A stretch of 20,589 bases of DNA from Tannerella sp. Its GTDB lineage: Bacteria > Bacteroidota > Bacteroidia > Bacteroidales > Tannerellaceae. Location: the NCBI GenBank assembly GCA_031283785.1, contig JAITBC010000009.1, positions 1 through 20,589 on the forward strand, written 5' to 3'. The notes under the pieces were generated by a model, which ran no database searches, had not been told where the DNA came from, and saw nothing but the letters and a program-made list of their open reading frames with translations. The position numbers were made by a program, and so were the translations under genes. Of this stretch, positions 1 through 7,383 are shown in pieces (position 1 is the first letter of the stretch; each line of letters begins with the position of its first letter).

Positions 1-1
1 T

Positions 2-1102
2 TTACAGGGAGTTGTTGAATATTCCAAGCAATTCGGCCCCTGGTTTTTTTCTCGTATGCCGATCTATTACAGGGAACTGTATGGAGACGAGGGGGTTGTC
101 AATTGGGCTAAAAAATGGAAGGCGGACGCCATAATTGCTCAGCTGGGCGATATCAATATGGAGATTCTCAATCAACTTGATATCCCTATCATTGTCCAGA
201 ATTATAAAGATCGTTTTAAGAATGTTTCAAATCTCACAGGCGACTATTATCATACGGGGGCGATGGCGGCAGATTTTTTTTTAAGGAAAGGATTTAAAAA
301 TCTTGCATATTATGGTCATACCGATACGGTGTGGATGAGAGAAAGAGGGGAAGGATTCCGGCAGAAGGCGGTTGAGAATGGAGGCAATGTTTATGTATAT
401 GAGGAACAGGCAGAAGTAGAACATGAGAAATGGAGTTTTAATGCAAAGGCTGTAAGTTCGTGGTTGCTTGATTTACCGAAACCGGTGGCTCTTTTTGCCT
501 GTGATGATTACTTTGCGCTTCATATCACCGAAGTCTGTAAAATGTATAATATCAATATACCCGATGACATATCCATACTTGGGGTTGATAATGACGAATT
601 GTTATGCAGCATTTCAGACCCTAATTTATCATCGATAGAACTGGATGTTATTAACGGAGGTTACGAGGCCGGGAAATTAATTCATATGTTTATCAATAAA
701 AAAATGAAGCCGCCGGTCGATGTTACTATCAAGCCGGTACGTATCGTGGAGAGGGAGTCGACAAAAAAATATGTGGTCAATAATAAGTATATAGAAAAAC
801 TTCTGAAGTATATTGAAAACAATTATATGAATCCGTTATCGGTCGGGAATCTGGTGAGTGTGGTTCCTTATTCGCGGAGAGTTCTGGAAAAACGTTTCAA
901 AGAAGAAACCGGAATTACGGTTTATCAATACCTCTTGCGGGTACGGATTGACAAGTTTTCGGAATTGTTGATAACCTCGGATTTATCTCTTGTCGAAGCT
1001 GCTTACAGTGCCGGCTTCAGTGATTATAAAAATGTATCAAGAGTGTTTGCAAAAGAAAAAAGTATGACGCCGTTTCAATTTAGAAAAATGCAGAAAAAGT
1101 AA
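2..1102 (+). CDS. XylR-type AraC-family transcriptional regulator (5' end missing)
   Basis: The reading frame is already open at base 2, so the gene begins before the window; the first in-frame ATG at 56 is internal. 366 residues are visible. E. coli XylR has 392, so about 25 N-terminal residues are probably missing. The first two thirds is a periplasmic-binding-protein-like sensor domain of the LacI type, with the segments DFFLRKGFKNLAYYG, ALFACDDYFALHI and PDDISILGVDNDELLC typical of sugar-sensing XylR/LacI domains. The last ~105 residues form an AraC-type double helix-turn-helix, with VVPYSRRVLEKRFKEETG and the signature AAYSAGFSDYKNVSRVFAKE. By family it should bind a sugar and activate transcription of carbohydrate genes. 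The exporter operon to its right is convergent, so its targets more likely lie upstream of the window; a role in the rhamnoside genes is possible but unsupported. Confidence 0.93.
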   Translation, partial: LQGVVEYSKQFGPWFFSRMPIYYRELYGDEGVVNWAKKWKADAIIAQLGDINMEILNQLDIPIIVQNYKDRFKNVSNLTGDYYHTGAMAADFFLRKGFKNLAYYGHTDTVWMRERGEGFRQKAVENGGNVYVYEEQAEVEHEKWSFNAKAVSSWLLDLPKPVALFACDDYFALHITEVCKMYNINIPDDISILGVDNDELLCSISDPNLSSIELDVINGGYEAGKLIHMFINKKMKPPVDVTIKPVRIVERESTKKYVVNNKYIEKLLKYIENNYMNPLSVGNLVSVVPYSRRVLEKRFKEETGITVYQYLLRVRIDKFSELLITSDLSLVEAAYSAGFSDYKNVSRVFAKEKSMTPFQFRKMQKK

Positions 1103-1156
1103 CTCCTCCCGATTCTAATTTACGGATGATGATGTATTTGCCTACTGGGTGTATGT

Positions 1157-2350
1157 TCATTCGACCTGTTTTTTCTTCACGCGGATAATCTGCCGGCGGT
1201 AAACAAGACAGGCGGTAACGAAATAAATACCTGTTTGTAACCACAACAAATGATATTCGCGTGCCACTTCGTTTAATGTAGCTCCACACGATTTAATCAG
1301 CACATAACCGTTTATCCCCGGCGTCGACGGGAAAACGTTACTCAGAACCCGCCAGTATGCCGGGAACGCTTCTTCAGGCCATGATATGCCCGATATAAAA
1401 AGGAGTACGACCGACAAAAAAACGAATATCATCATCGGCGTTTCGCGTGTGCGCATAAAGCCGGATAGCGTCATGGCAAAAAATATGCATGAGAAAAGAT
1501 AAGGAAGCAGGAACAGTAATAAAGTTGTCGACCGGCCTGCGCTTGGGAATGAAAACAACTTCGGAACGACGAACAGCGTCCATATACAAACGGCGACATA
1601 GACGACCATATAGGCCAGCGATTTGCCTGCCACAACGCGCAATATTCCGTGAAACCGGACGTTTTCCGGCACTAAATGATGAAAACGGTTCCGTTCGCGT
1701 GCCGTCCCGGCTAACATTCCGATGCCGAGTATAAGCGTTTGCTGAATGACAAGCATCAAAACGCCCGGCAGCAGGAAACTTGCAAATCCGTTTGAAGGAT
1801 TGAACAGTGCTATTGCTTCGTAGGGCACGGGATTTATTTGTAATTCGCCGAACGTATCCGTCGACTGCAGCCGGTTGTGCGCTGATATCTCTTTGTTCAT
1901 TTCAAGCGACACTTCCGTTGCCGACAGCAGCATCGCCTTGTAATACAACAGCAGGCTCATATCACAATACAACGAAACGGTCACCTGCTTGCCCGAATGA
2001 AGGTTCTTGCTGAACTCGGAAGGGAACATCAGTATTCCATACGCTTCTTTCCTGTTTAATATCGTTTTTGCTTCATCCATGGATGCGCAGACAGCCGTAA
2101 TACGCACGTCCGGCGTTGCGTTCACACGCCGGATGAACTCGCGGCTGTAAGCCGAATTGCTGTTGTCGACGGCAACAACCTTTACTTCGTGCGTCGTTTC
2201 CTGATCGTATATAAACGAATAGATAAGCGGATAGATTAACGGTACAACAAAAAAGAATATCATTACGCCGCTATCACGGAAGACATTTTTAAACTCTTTT
2301 TTCCATATATAGAACATGTCATGGATGCCTTCGGCGATTATTTCTGTCAT
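1157..2350 (-). CDS. ABC-2 type transporter permease (second permease of the exporter operon)
   Basis: Integral membrane protein of 397 residues, with the layout of ABC-2 exporters (YhhJ/YbhR/YbhS-like, ABC2_membrane_3): one N-terminal membrane helix (about residues 29-49, VMIFFFVVPLIYPLIYSFIY), a soluble domain of about 150 residues, then five hydrophobic segments in the C-terminal half, including FLLPGVLMLVIQQTLILGIG and PMMIFVFLSVVLLFISGISW. The frame extends upstream to an ATG at 2419, but that start would overlap the preceding permease by 32 bases. ATG at 2350 is preceded by a purine-rich GGAAGGAAAG and leaves a 37-base gap, so I chose it. It is last in the tolC-hlyD-permease-permease operon and probably pairs with its neighbour as a heterodimer. 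The exported substrate is unknown. Its 3' end converges on the XylR-type gene, 54 bases away, and I see no clear terminator between them. Confidence 0.88.
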   Translation of the reverse strand: MTEIIAEGIHDMFYIWKKEFKNVFRDSGVMIFFFVVPLIYPLIYSFIYDQETTHEVKVVAVDNSNSAYSREFIRRVNATPDVRITAVCASMDEAKTILNRKEAYGILMFPSEFSKNLHSGKQVTVSLYCDMSLLLYYKAMLLSATEVSLEMNKEISAHNRLQSTDTFGELQINPVPYEAIALFNPSNGFASFLLPGVLMLVIQQTLILGIGMLAGTARERNRFHHLVPENVRFHGILRVVAGKSLAYMVVYVAVCIWTLFVVPKLFSFPSAGRSTTLLLFLLPYLFSCIFFAMTLSGFMRTRETPMMIFVFLSVVLLFISGISWPEEAFPAYWRVLSNVFPSTPGINGYVLIKSCGATLNEVAREYHLLWLQTGIYFVTACLVYRRQIIRVKKKQVE

Positions 2351-2387
2351 TTTCTTTCCTTCCATATGTTGGTATTCATAGTTTCTG

Positions 2388-3575
2388 TCAGGGTATGTAA
2401 TAAAAATACAACATTGCATTTTTGAGGTTCCGTTTTATCAGGAAAGGCAATATGATGAATCCCGAAAGCCAGATATACTCGCTCCATGTATGAATGAAAT
2501 GCCGTCCGTTAAGCGCCTGGTCTGCATAGATCAGTATATAATGTCTTAACGGGTAAAGATAAGATATTGCTCTTATCGAAGGATGCATGTCCGAGACGGG
2601 AAATGAATGTCCGCATATTGAGAAGCCGAGCATGCCGAACAGGGCGGCAAAGCTTAGTCCCAGACGTATGGTCGGCAATACGCCTATCATAAAAACGCCG
2701 ACGGCCTGCGACGAAATTACCAGCAGCAGCACGGCGGAAAGTATGGGCATCCATCCGGAATTTAAAGGGAACGCGTTGTATCCGTAGAGAACCGCGCATA
2801 TTAGTAGCCCGACAAGCGTAAACACGAAGGTATGCGGCAACAGTTTCCCTAAAATGCCGACCGCTATGGAATTGTTCCCTAAGTTGAGCCATTCGCGCGA
2901 GGTTTTATATTTTATTTCCGTCCCGATGGAATATACCGTAACCAGAAAGATCAACAGTTGCAGTATTCCCGGCAGAATGGTGTTGTTCAGATAGATGGAA
3001 TAATTCAACCAAGGATTTCCGATGGCGTGTGTGTCGACGACGATCGGCCGTATCTGGGCCATTATCTGTTCTTCGGTATATCCTTTTGCACGTCCCATCT
3101 GCAATCCGACGTAGCCCCCGGCAAGTTCCGACATCATTTTCATATCCCGGAAAAGTAGCGATCCGGCAATCAGGTACGAACTGTTTGTATAAAACGATAT
3201 TTTAGGTTGTCTGTTCGAGCCTGCGTCGTTCTGAAAGTTCACGGGAATATAATAAATACCGTAAATATTTCCTTTTTGCATTTCGATACGCGCTTCTTCG
3301 AACGAACAGGTCTGCATCGCAACGGATGTCTGGCCGAATGTATCGAGTTGACGTATCAGGTTCCGTGAGGTAGGCGTATTGTCCATATCTACGACCGCGA
3401 TCGGGAGGTTTGCCGGAAGTCCGTCCTGCATTAATGTAATGAAGAAGAAAAGGCATCCAGCAGGCGCCGCGAGCATGCAAAAAAAATAGACCGGATGCGA
3501 GCACATCCTCTGTACTTCCCTTTTTGCAATGAGCCATATCCTTTGTAAACCTGCCTTGATGCCTGTCATTTTCAT
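2388..3575 (-). CDS. ABC-2 type transporter permease (first permease of the exporter operon)
   Basis: A 395-residue membrane protein with the same build as the next gene: an N-terminal helix (about residues 27-49, PVYFFCMLAAPAGCLFFFIT), a large extracytoplasmic domain with the ABC-2 hallmark NLPIAVVDMDNTPTSRNLIR, and a C-terminal half with about five helices, for example LPGILQLLIFLVTVYSIGTE and RLGLSFAALFGMLGFSICGH. An alternative ATG lies two codons in. The gene starts 33 bases after the HlyD-type gene, with no recognisable Shine-Dalgarno, which is usual in Bacteroidota. Neither permease contains Walker A (GxxxxGKS/T) or the LSGGQ signature, so neither carries its own ATPase domain. It most likely moves a small molecule or drug through the inner membrane into the TolC/HlyD conduit encoded upstream in the operon. 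Confidence 0.9.
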   Translation of the reverse strand: MKMTGIKAGLQRIWLIAKREVQRMCSHPVYFFCMLAAPAGCLFFFITLMQDGLPANLPIAVVDMDNTPTSRNLIRQLDTFGQTSVAMQTCSFEEARIEMQKGNIYGIYYIPVNFQNDAGSNRQPKISFYTNSSYLIAGSLLFRDMKMMSELAGGYVGLQMGRAKGYTEEQIMAQIRPIVVDTHAIGNPWLNYSIYLNNTILPGILQLLIFLVTVYSIGTEIKYKTSREWLNLGNNSIAVGILGKLLPHTFVFTLVGLLICAVLYGYNAFPLNSGWMPILSAVLLLVISSQAVGVFMIGVLPTIRLGLSFAALFGMLGFSICGHSFPVSDMHPSIRAISYLYPLRHYILIYADQALNGRHFIHTWSEYIWLSGFIILPFLIKRNLKNAMLYFYYIP

Positions 3576-3608
3576 CGGTTTTGTGGTTGTTGATACGTGT
3601 GTTTTTGT

Positions 3609-4604
3609 TTATCTTTTTATGATTACGGACATACCGGGACGCAAGTCGCTCACGCGTTCCGTCGGCCGGGCGCGTACTTCGAATGTTTTAGCGTCAAACT
3701 GTCCGGTTGCTTTTGTTGCTTTCCACGCCGCATATGTTCCCATGTCTTTCATATAGTAGATCTTCATGTTTATTTTTTTGTTTTCCAGCGCAGGGATAAA
3801 ACCTTCTGTTTCCGCGCCGATTTTTATATCCTTCAACAAGTCTTCGCGGACGCTGAACGTTATCCACATGTCGTCCAGGTTTATGATGTTCATTATTGGC
3901 GCCCCCGAGCCGACGAGTTCTCCTACGTGCGGGAAACGCTCCGCCACCTCGCCGTCGACGGGCGAGATCAGCGCGCCTTCACTGATGTATGATTCCATTT
4001 CTGCAACCGTTCCTTTCGCCTGGCGTACCAAGGCTTCCGCCGCCAGCCTGTCCTCGTGCCTCGCTCCTTCCTTCGCTATTTCGTATTGTGAGTATGCGGC
4101 CTTTTCCGTAGCGATCATAGCCTGGTATCTGGCTTCGGCTTCGTCGCGTTTTTGTGCCGACATTACGCCTTGATTATACAGGTTCTGAACGCGATCGTAT
4201 GATTTTTTCGCTATCTCAAGTCCTGCTTTCGCTTTCTGCCATAATTCGTAAACTCCCGTTATTTCATGCCTGCGCGCTCCTTTTATTGCTTTGGCATTTT
4301 GCGCTTCTGCCGCCGAGCGTACGGCCTGCGCCTGTTGCAGCCTGGCTATTATTTCCGGCGTATCGAGAAAAACAAGCGTATCGCCGGTTTTCACTTTATC
4401 GCCTTCACCGAAGCGGTACGACGCTATTCGTCCCGGTACTTTCCCCGAAATACGAACCTGTGTAACCTCTGCCTGTCCCATGATTATCTCGTCGGGCGGC
4501 GAAAGCAGGAAAAAACCGGCCAATGCGACTAATCCTGTCACAATCAATACTGCTATAAACGCAAGCAGCATATTGTTCATCGAATACATTTTTTCTGTGC
4601 TCAT
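3609..4604 (-). CDS. HlyD/EmrA-type periplasmic adaptor (membrane fusion protein)
   Basis: Membrane fusion protein that would link inner-membrane permeases to a TolC channel. From the chosen ATG it has 331 residues. A frame extending 10 codons upstream begins at a TTG inside the tolC end, so ATG at 4604 (19 bases after the tolC stop) is preferred. Visible parts: one N-terminal membrane anchor (about residues 12-34, MLLAFIAVLIVTGLVALAGF); the first half of a biotinyl-lipoyl fold (ISGKVPGRIASYRFGEGDKV, TGDTLVFLDTPE); a long alanine- and charge-rich coiled coil; the second lipoyl half (ISPVDGEVAERFPHVGELVG); and a beta-barrel region ending in RPGMSVIIKR. It lies between tolC and the permease genes, so it should work with all three. 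The substrate cannot be read from the sequence. Confidence 0.93.
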   Translation of the reverse strand: MSTEKMYSMNNMLLAFIAVLIVTGLVALAGFFLLSPPDEIIMGQAEVTQVRISGKVPGRIASYRFGEGDKVKTGDTLVFLDTPEIIARLQQAQAVRSAAEAQNAKAIKGARRHEITGVYELWQKAKAGLEIAKKSYDRVQNLYNQGVMSAQKRDEAEARYQAMIATEKAAYSQYEIAKEGARHEDRLAAEALVRQAKGTVAEMESYISEGALISPVDGEVAERFPHVGELVGSGAPIMNIINLDDMWITFSVREDLLKDIKIGAETEGFIPALENKKINMKIYYMKDMGTYAAWKATKATGQFDAKTFEVRARPTERVSDLRPGMSVIIKR

Positions 4605-4623
4605 TTTTATTCTGTTTAGTTTA

Positions 4624-6030
4624 TTATTCTTCAATTCCGGGTTTGCCTAACGCTTTGTCCAAATAAACTTTTGCGAGTTTCAGTTCTATCTGTGCATCGA
4701 TCAGTTGCGAACGTGCTGCGAACCATGCCGTCTGCGCCTCCATCAGATTTAAAGTCGGTATGATCCCTTCTTTAAATCCGAGGTCGGCAAAACGTAAGTT
4801 TTCTTCCGCTTTTTCCATATTGCGTTTGGAGACGTTGAGTTGTTTGCCGGCTTCGTTTACTTTATATACGGACTGGTTCACCTGCAATTCTATTTTTTCC
4901 CGTGCCTCTTCAATCTCCAGTGTTTTTATCAACGTCCCGGCCCTGGCGGAATTTTTCTTATGCATACCTTCCCACCAGCCGGATAACGGGACTTTTACTG
5001 CTACGCCGAAGTTATACATGCCGGCAAATTCGTTTTTATATCCGTAGAACGTGTTTGGGTTCGTCACGATATAATTTGCTGTAAACGCCACATTAGGCAG
5101 CATTTCAGCCATTACGATGTTTTCTTTTTTCTTATAAATTTTTGTCGCGAGTTCGAGGCTTCTGAGTTCCTGCCGGTTGGAAAAAGCGGCATTTATGTCC
5201 GGGAAAGCAGCCTGTTCGTTGAATGATATCTGTCCGGCATCTTCGTCGGCCGGTTTTATCGGCAAAGTGAGTTCGAGCCCGCAGATTTGCGCCAGGAGCA
5301 TACGCGAAAGCGCTAATCCGTTATTTACTTTCGTTTGCGCCATCTCGGCTTCGTTGAGTTTCACCTTGACGGAGAGGCCGTCTACCCTGGTTGCTATGCC
5401 TTCGTTTATCATTGCGGTAATATCATTGTCCGTTTTCGTTAGCATCTCGACGTATTTATCGGCAAGCTTCTTTTTGTTCTCCAGCGAAACGATCTGCCAG
5501 TAGACTTCGTCTGTTCGGTAGATTACTTCGGAGAGTTGCATGTTATTCATCGATTTGGCAAGTTCTTCGGCGTAGTTTGCAATCTGATTGTAGGCAATGA
5601 TTTTCCCTCCCATGAATACAGGTTGAACAAATGAAATATCCCCGATCCAGACATTCCGAAAGTCAAGATGGGTAGCATTTTTAATATTATCTCCGGTCGT
5701 CTGCAGCGCCTGTGCCAGTTCCGGCATTGTCTGTAAGACAGGCGCTAACGCGGACAACAACGACGACGATAGCGATAAATCGTTGTAGTCAATCAGTTCG
5801 AGGTCTTTTTGATTATGGATATAAGTTCCTGCGGCCGACAGTTGCGGGAAAAATTTTGTGCGTGCCGCTTTACGTTCCTGTTCCGCCATTTGTATTTTGA
5901 CGGAAGCGATTTTGAGAGTTTTATTGTTCTCAATAGCTAACCGCCGGCATTGTTCCAACGTCAGAACTTCTTGTCCGGTGACGTAAATCGAAGAAAACAG
6001 CAGAATGTATAATATAAATTCAATCTTCAT
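4624..6030 (-). CDS. TolC-family outer-membrane efflux protein
   Basis: Outer-membrane channel of the TolC/OEP family, 468 residues, a usual length. Residues 1-19 form a signal peptide (MKIEFILYILLFSSIYVTGQ). The mature start EVLTLEQCRRLAIENNKTLK is the standard first TolC helix. The internal duplication of the family is visible as two long helical regions, each with ALASRM/LANxQ-like patterns; the second ends in EGIIPTLNLMEAQTAWFAAR, matching the family's G-x-x-x-x-L-x-L-L-x-A-Q-x motif. It is first in the four-gene exporter operon, so it would provide the outer-membrane exit for material delivered by the HlyD-type adaptor. A TAAGTTTG box lies upstream on the same strand. No regulator gene of the TetR or MarR type is adjacent, unlike many such operons. 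Confidence 0.93.
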   Translation of the reverse strand: MKIEFILYILLFSSIYVTGQEVLTLEQCRRLAIENNKTLKIASVKIQMAEQERKAARTKFFPQLSAAGTYIHNQKDLELIDYNDLSLSSSLLSALAPVLQTMPELAQALQTTGDNIKNATHLDFRNVWIGDISFVQPVFMGGKIIAYNQIANYAEELAKSMNNMQLSEVIYRTDEVYWQIVSLENKKKLADKYVEMLTKTDNDITAMINEGIATRVDGLSVKVKLNEAEMAQTKVNNGLALSRMLLAQICGLELTLPIKPADEDAGQISFNEQAAFPDINAAFSNRQELRSLELATKIYKKKENIVMAEMLPNVAFTANYIVTNPNTFYGYKNEFAGMYNFGVAVKVPLSGWWEGMHKKNSARAGTLIKTLEIEEAREKIELQVNQSVYKVNEAGKQLNVSKRNMEKAEENLRFADLGFKEGIIPTLNLMEAQTAWFAARSQLIDAQIELKLAKVYLDKALGKPGIEE

Positions 6031-6062
6031 CTTTTATAATATTTATGTTTGTTTTCCGATTG

Positions 6063-6070
6063 CAAACTTA
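6063..6070 (-). promoter_or_regulatory. Candidate -7 promoter element of the exporter operon
   Basis: Read on the minus strand this is TAAGTTTG, a full match to the Bacteroidota -7 consensus TAnnTTTG, 32 bases before the tolC start codon. The expected TTG about 20 bases further upstream is poor (CTT), so this may be a weak or regulated promoter. Confidence 0.5.
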
Positions 6071-6223
6071 GATAAAAATACGCGATTTATAAGCGAGTCG
6101 CATAAAAAAATATCTTGCGATTGTCGAAAACACAAGACCACCTGTCGAATTAAAAACGTGATACCCGAACTTGAAGTTCAATTTAGTTGTATCTTTCGGG
6201 GAAAAATTTCAAACCTGTTTATT

Positions 6224-6736
6224 ATGAAACGATATTGTGGTCTTGATGTGCACAAAGGTAGTGTATTTATGTGTATTTTGGATGAAAATGGCGTAATAAA
6301 AGAACGACAGTTTACGACATTGACATCCGATTTGTATGAACTTCGCTCTTGCCTGGAGCAGTATGATGTTTTTCGGGTCGCTATGGAAAGCACAAGTATT
6401 TATTGGATTCCCATCCGGCGGGTATTGTGCGAGGGTTTTGATGTAAAGTTGGTCAATCCCTTATTTATAAAACAACTTCCGGGAAGAAAGACGGATATCC
6501 GTGATGCACACCGGACAGGCATGGTCTTAATGAAAGGGCTGGCCTGTGGCAGCTATGTTCCTGAACAACAAATTCAAGATATTCGCCAATATGAACGTCG
6601 TTATTCTGTTTTAAACAAACGGATTGTCCAGGAAGAATGCCGGCGACGAATGATAGAAATCTGCCATGGAAGTTACAGTCAGGAATTAAGCTTGTTGACA
6701 ACCATACCGGGCATGATTTTTATCGACAGACGTTGA
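6224..6736 (+). pseudogene. IS110-family transposase remnant (internally deleted and truncated)
   Basis: From ATG 6224 the frame encodes 170 residues; complete IS110 transposases have about 300-400. The N-terminal DEDD domain is well kept: YCGLDVHKG (Asp 8), AMESTSIYWIPI (Glu), and GRKTDIRDAHRTGMVL (two Asp). After ERRYSVLNKRIVQEE the sequence jumps almost directly to LSLLTTIPGM, the start of the C-terminal transposase_20 domain, so the long central helical region is missing. The frame then stops. A short frameshifted continuation resembling GDAISRF can be read to about 6790. No IS ends or target duplications could be identified. The longer open frame starting at 6005 runs through the tolC promoter region and is unlikely to be translated. 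This gene cannot encode an active transposase. Confidence 0.85.
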
Positions 6737-7002
6737 GGCCCTTATCTTTGTGGTGATGCTATATCCCGATTTTGCAAACCGGTCAATAACTCCTGTCTAT
6801 TTTAGAAAGCAAGTCTAAGCTAACAGCTTGAAGAGGAAAGTGTATATTATTTCTAATATTACCTGAAGCAAAGCTCTCAGGCAGGAATATCTATGCGCTC
6901 AGCGTGATTAAATGACCTACAACACGAGAATCCTTCAAATTTGAAAAATAACTCCGGGGACTTCCCATAATGCTTTTTTGGGCGGAAAGGCAGGACTTTT
7001 CT
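6737..7002. other. Degenerate IS-derived spacer
   Basis: No intact gene here. The sequence seems to consist of the worn-out ends of the IS110-type (plus strand, to about 6790) and IS4-like (minus strand, from about 6800) transposases, judged from short frameshifted similarities to their expected continuations. No promoter, terminator or terminal inverted repeat was recognised. Confidence 0.35.
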
Positions 7003-7245
7003 CTATAATATGCAAATAAATTTAGATGTGTCAGCTCTGTCCACTGATAGATTGTTCATTAAACGGTACATGCTATTCTCATCCATCCCTAAATCCCCTG
7101 TTTGCCGCATTGTATATACGCTCTTCCCGCCCAATCGACTTAAAATCATCGCGACAAGAACCGATAACACCGGTTTACCCTGTTTCTTTGTTCCTGAAAA
7201 CGGCTTTAACAATTGCCCGATTTTGAACTTTCTTGAAAAATAGGA
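7003..7245 (-). pseudogene. IS4-like DDE transposase, N-terminal remnant
   Basis: The minus-strand frame is open from about 7275 and reads SYFSRKFKIGQLLKPFSGTK, then VLVAMILSRLGGKSVYTMRQ and GMDENSMYRLMNN. This resembles the N-terminal region of IS4-like transposases common in gut anaerobes, where a helical domain with D-x-N-T/S-x-Y-R-x-M/L-N-N precedes the DDE core. There is no ATG, and the frame stops at 7003, before any catalytic residue. Downstream, in shifting frames, weak continuations such as FEGFSCCRSFNH (about 6905-6945) suggest the decayed copy once extended to about 6800, where it abuts the IS110 remnant. Family assignment rests on motif memory only and is moderate. Confidence 0.5.
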
Positions 7246-7383
7246 TCCCCGTGTCTGTCTTTTCTTTTTCCCTTATAATATTTGTTGCGGCCGTTGAACT
7301 ATGGCTACGACCGTACGCCTTATTTGCGTCAGTTCGGCTTTGCCTTTGGATACGGATTGAAAGAATTCCGCCGCCTTCATTTT

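Noticed and set aside
1103..1156. Possible terminator between the convergent regulator and permease genes
   Set aside because: No stem with a U-run could be found on either strand.
6005..6223. N-terminal extension of the IS110 frame
   Set aside because: It reads through the tolC promoter region and has no transposase similarity; the family's usual start, KRYCGLDVHKG, follows the ATG at 6224.
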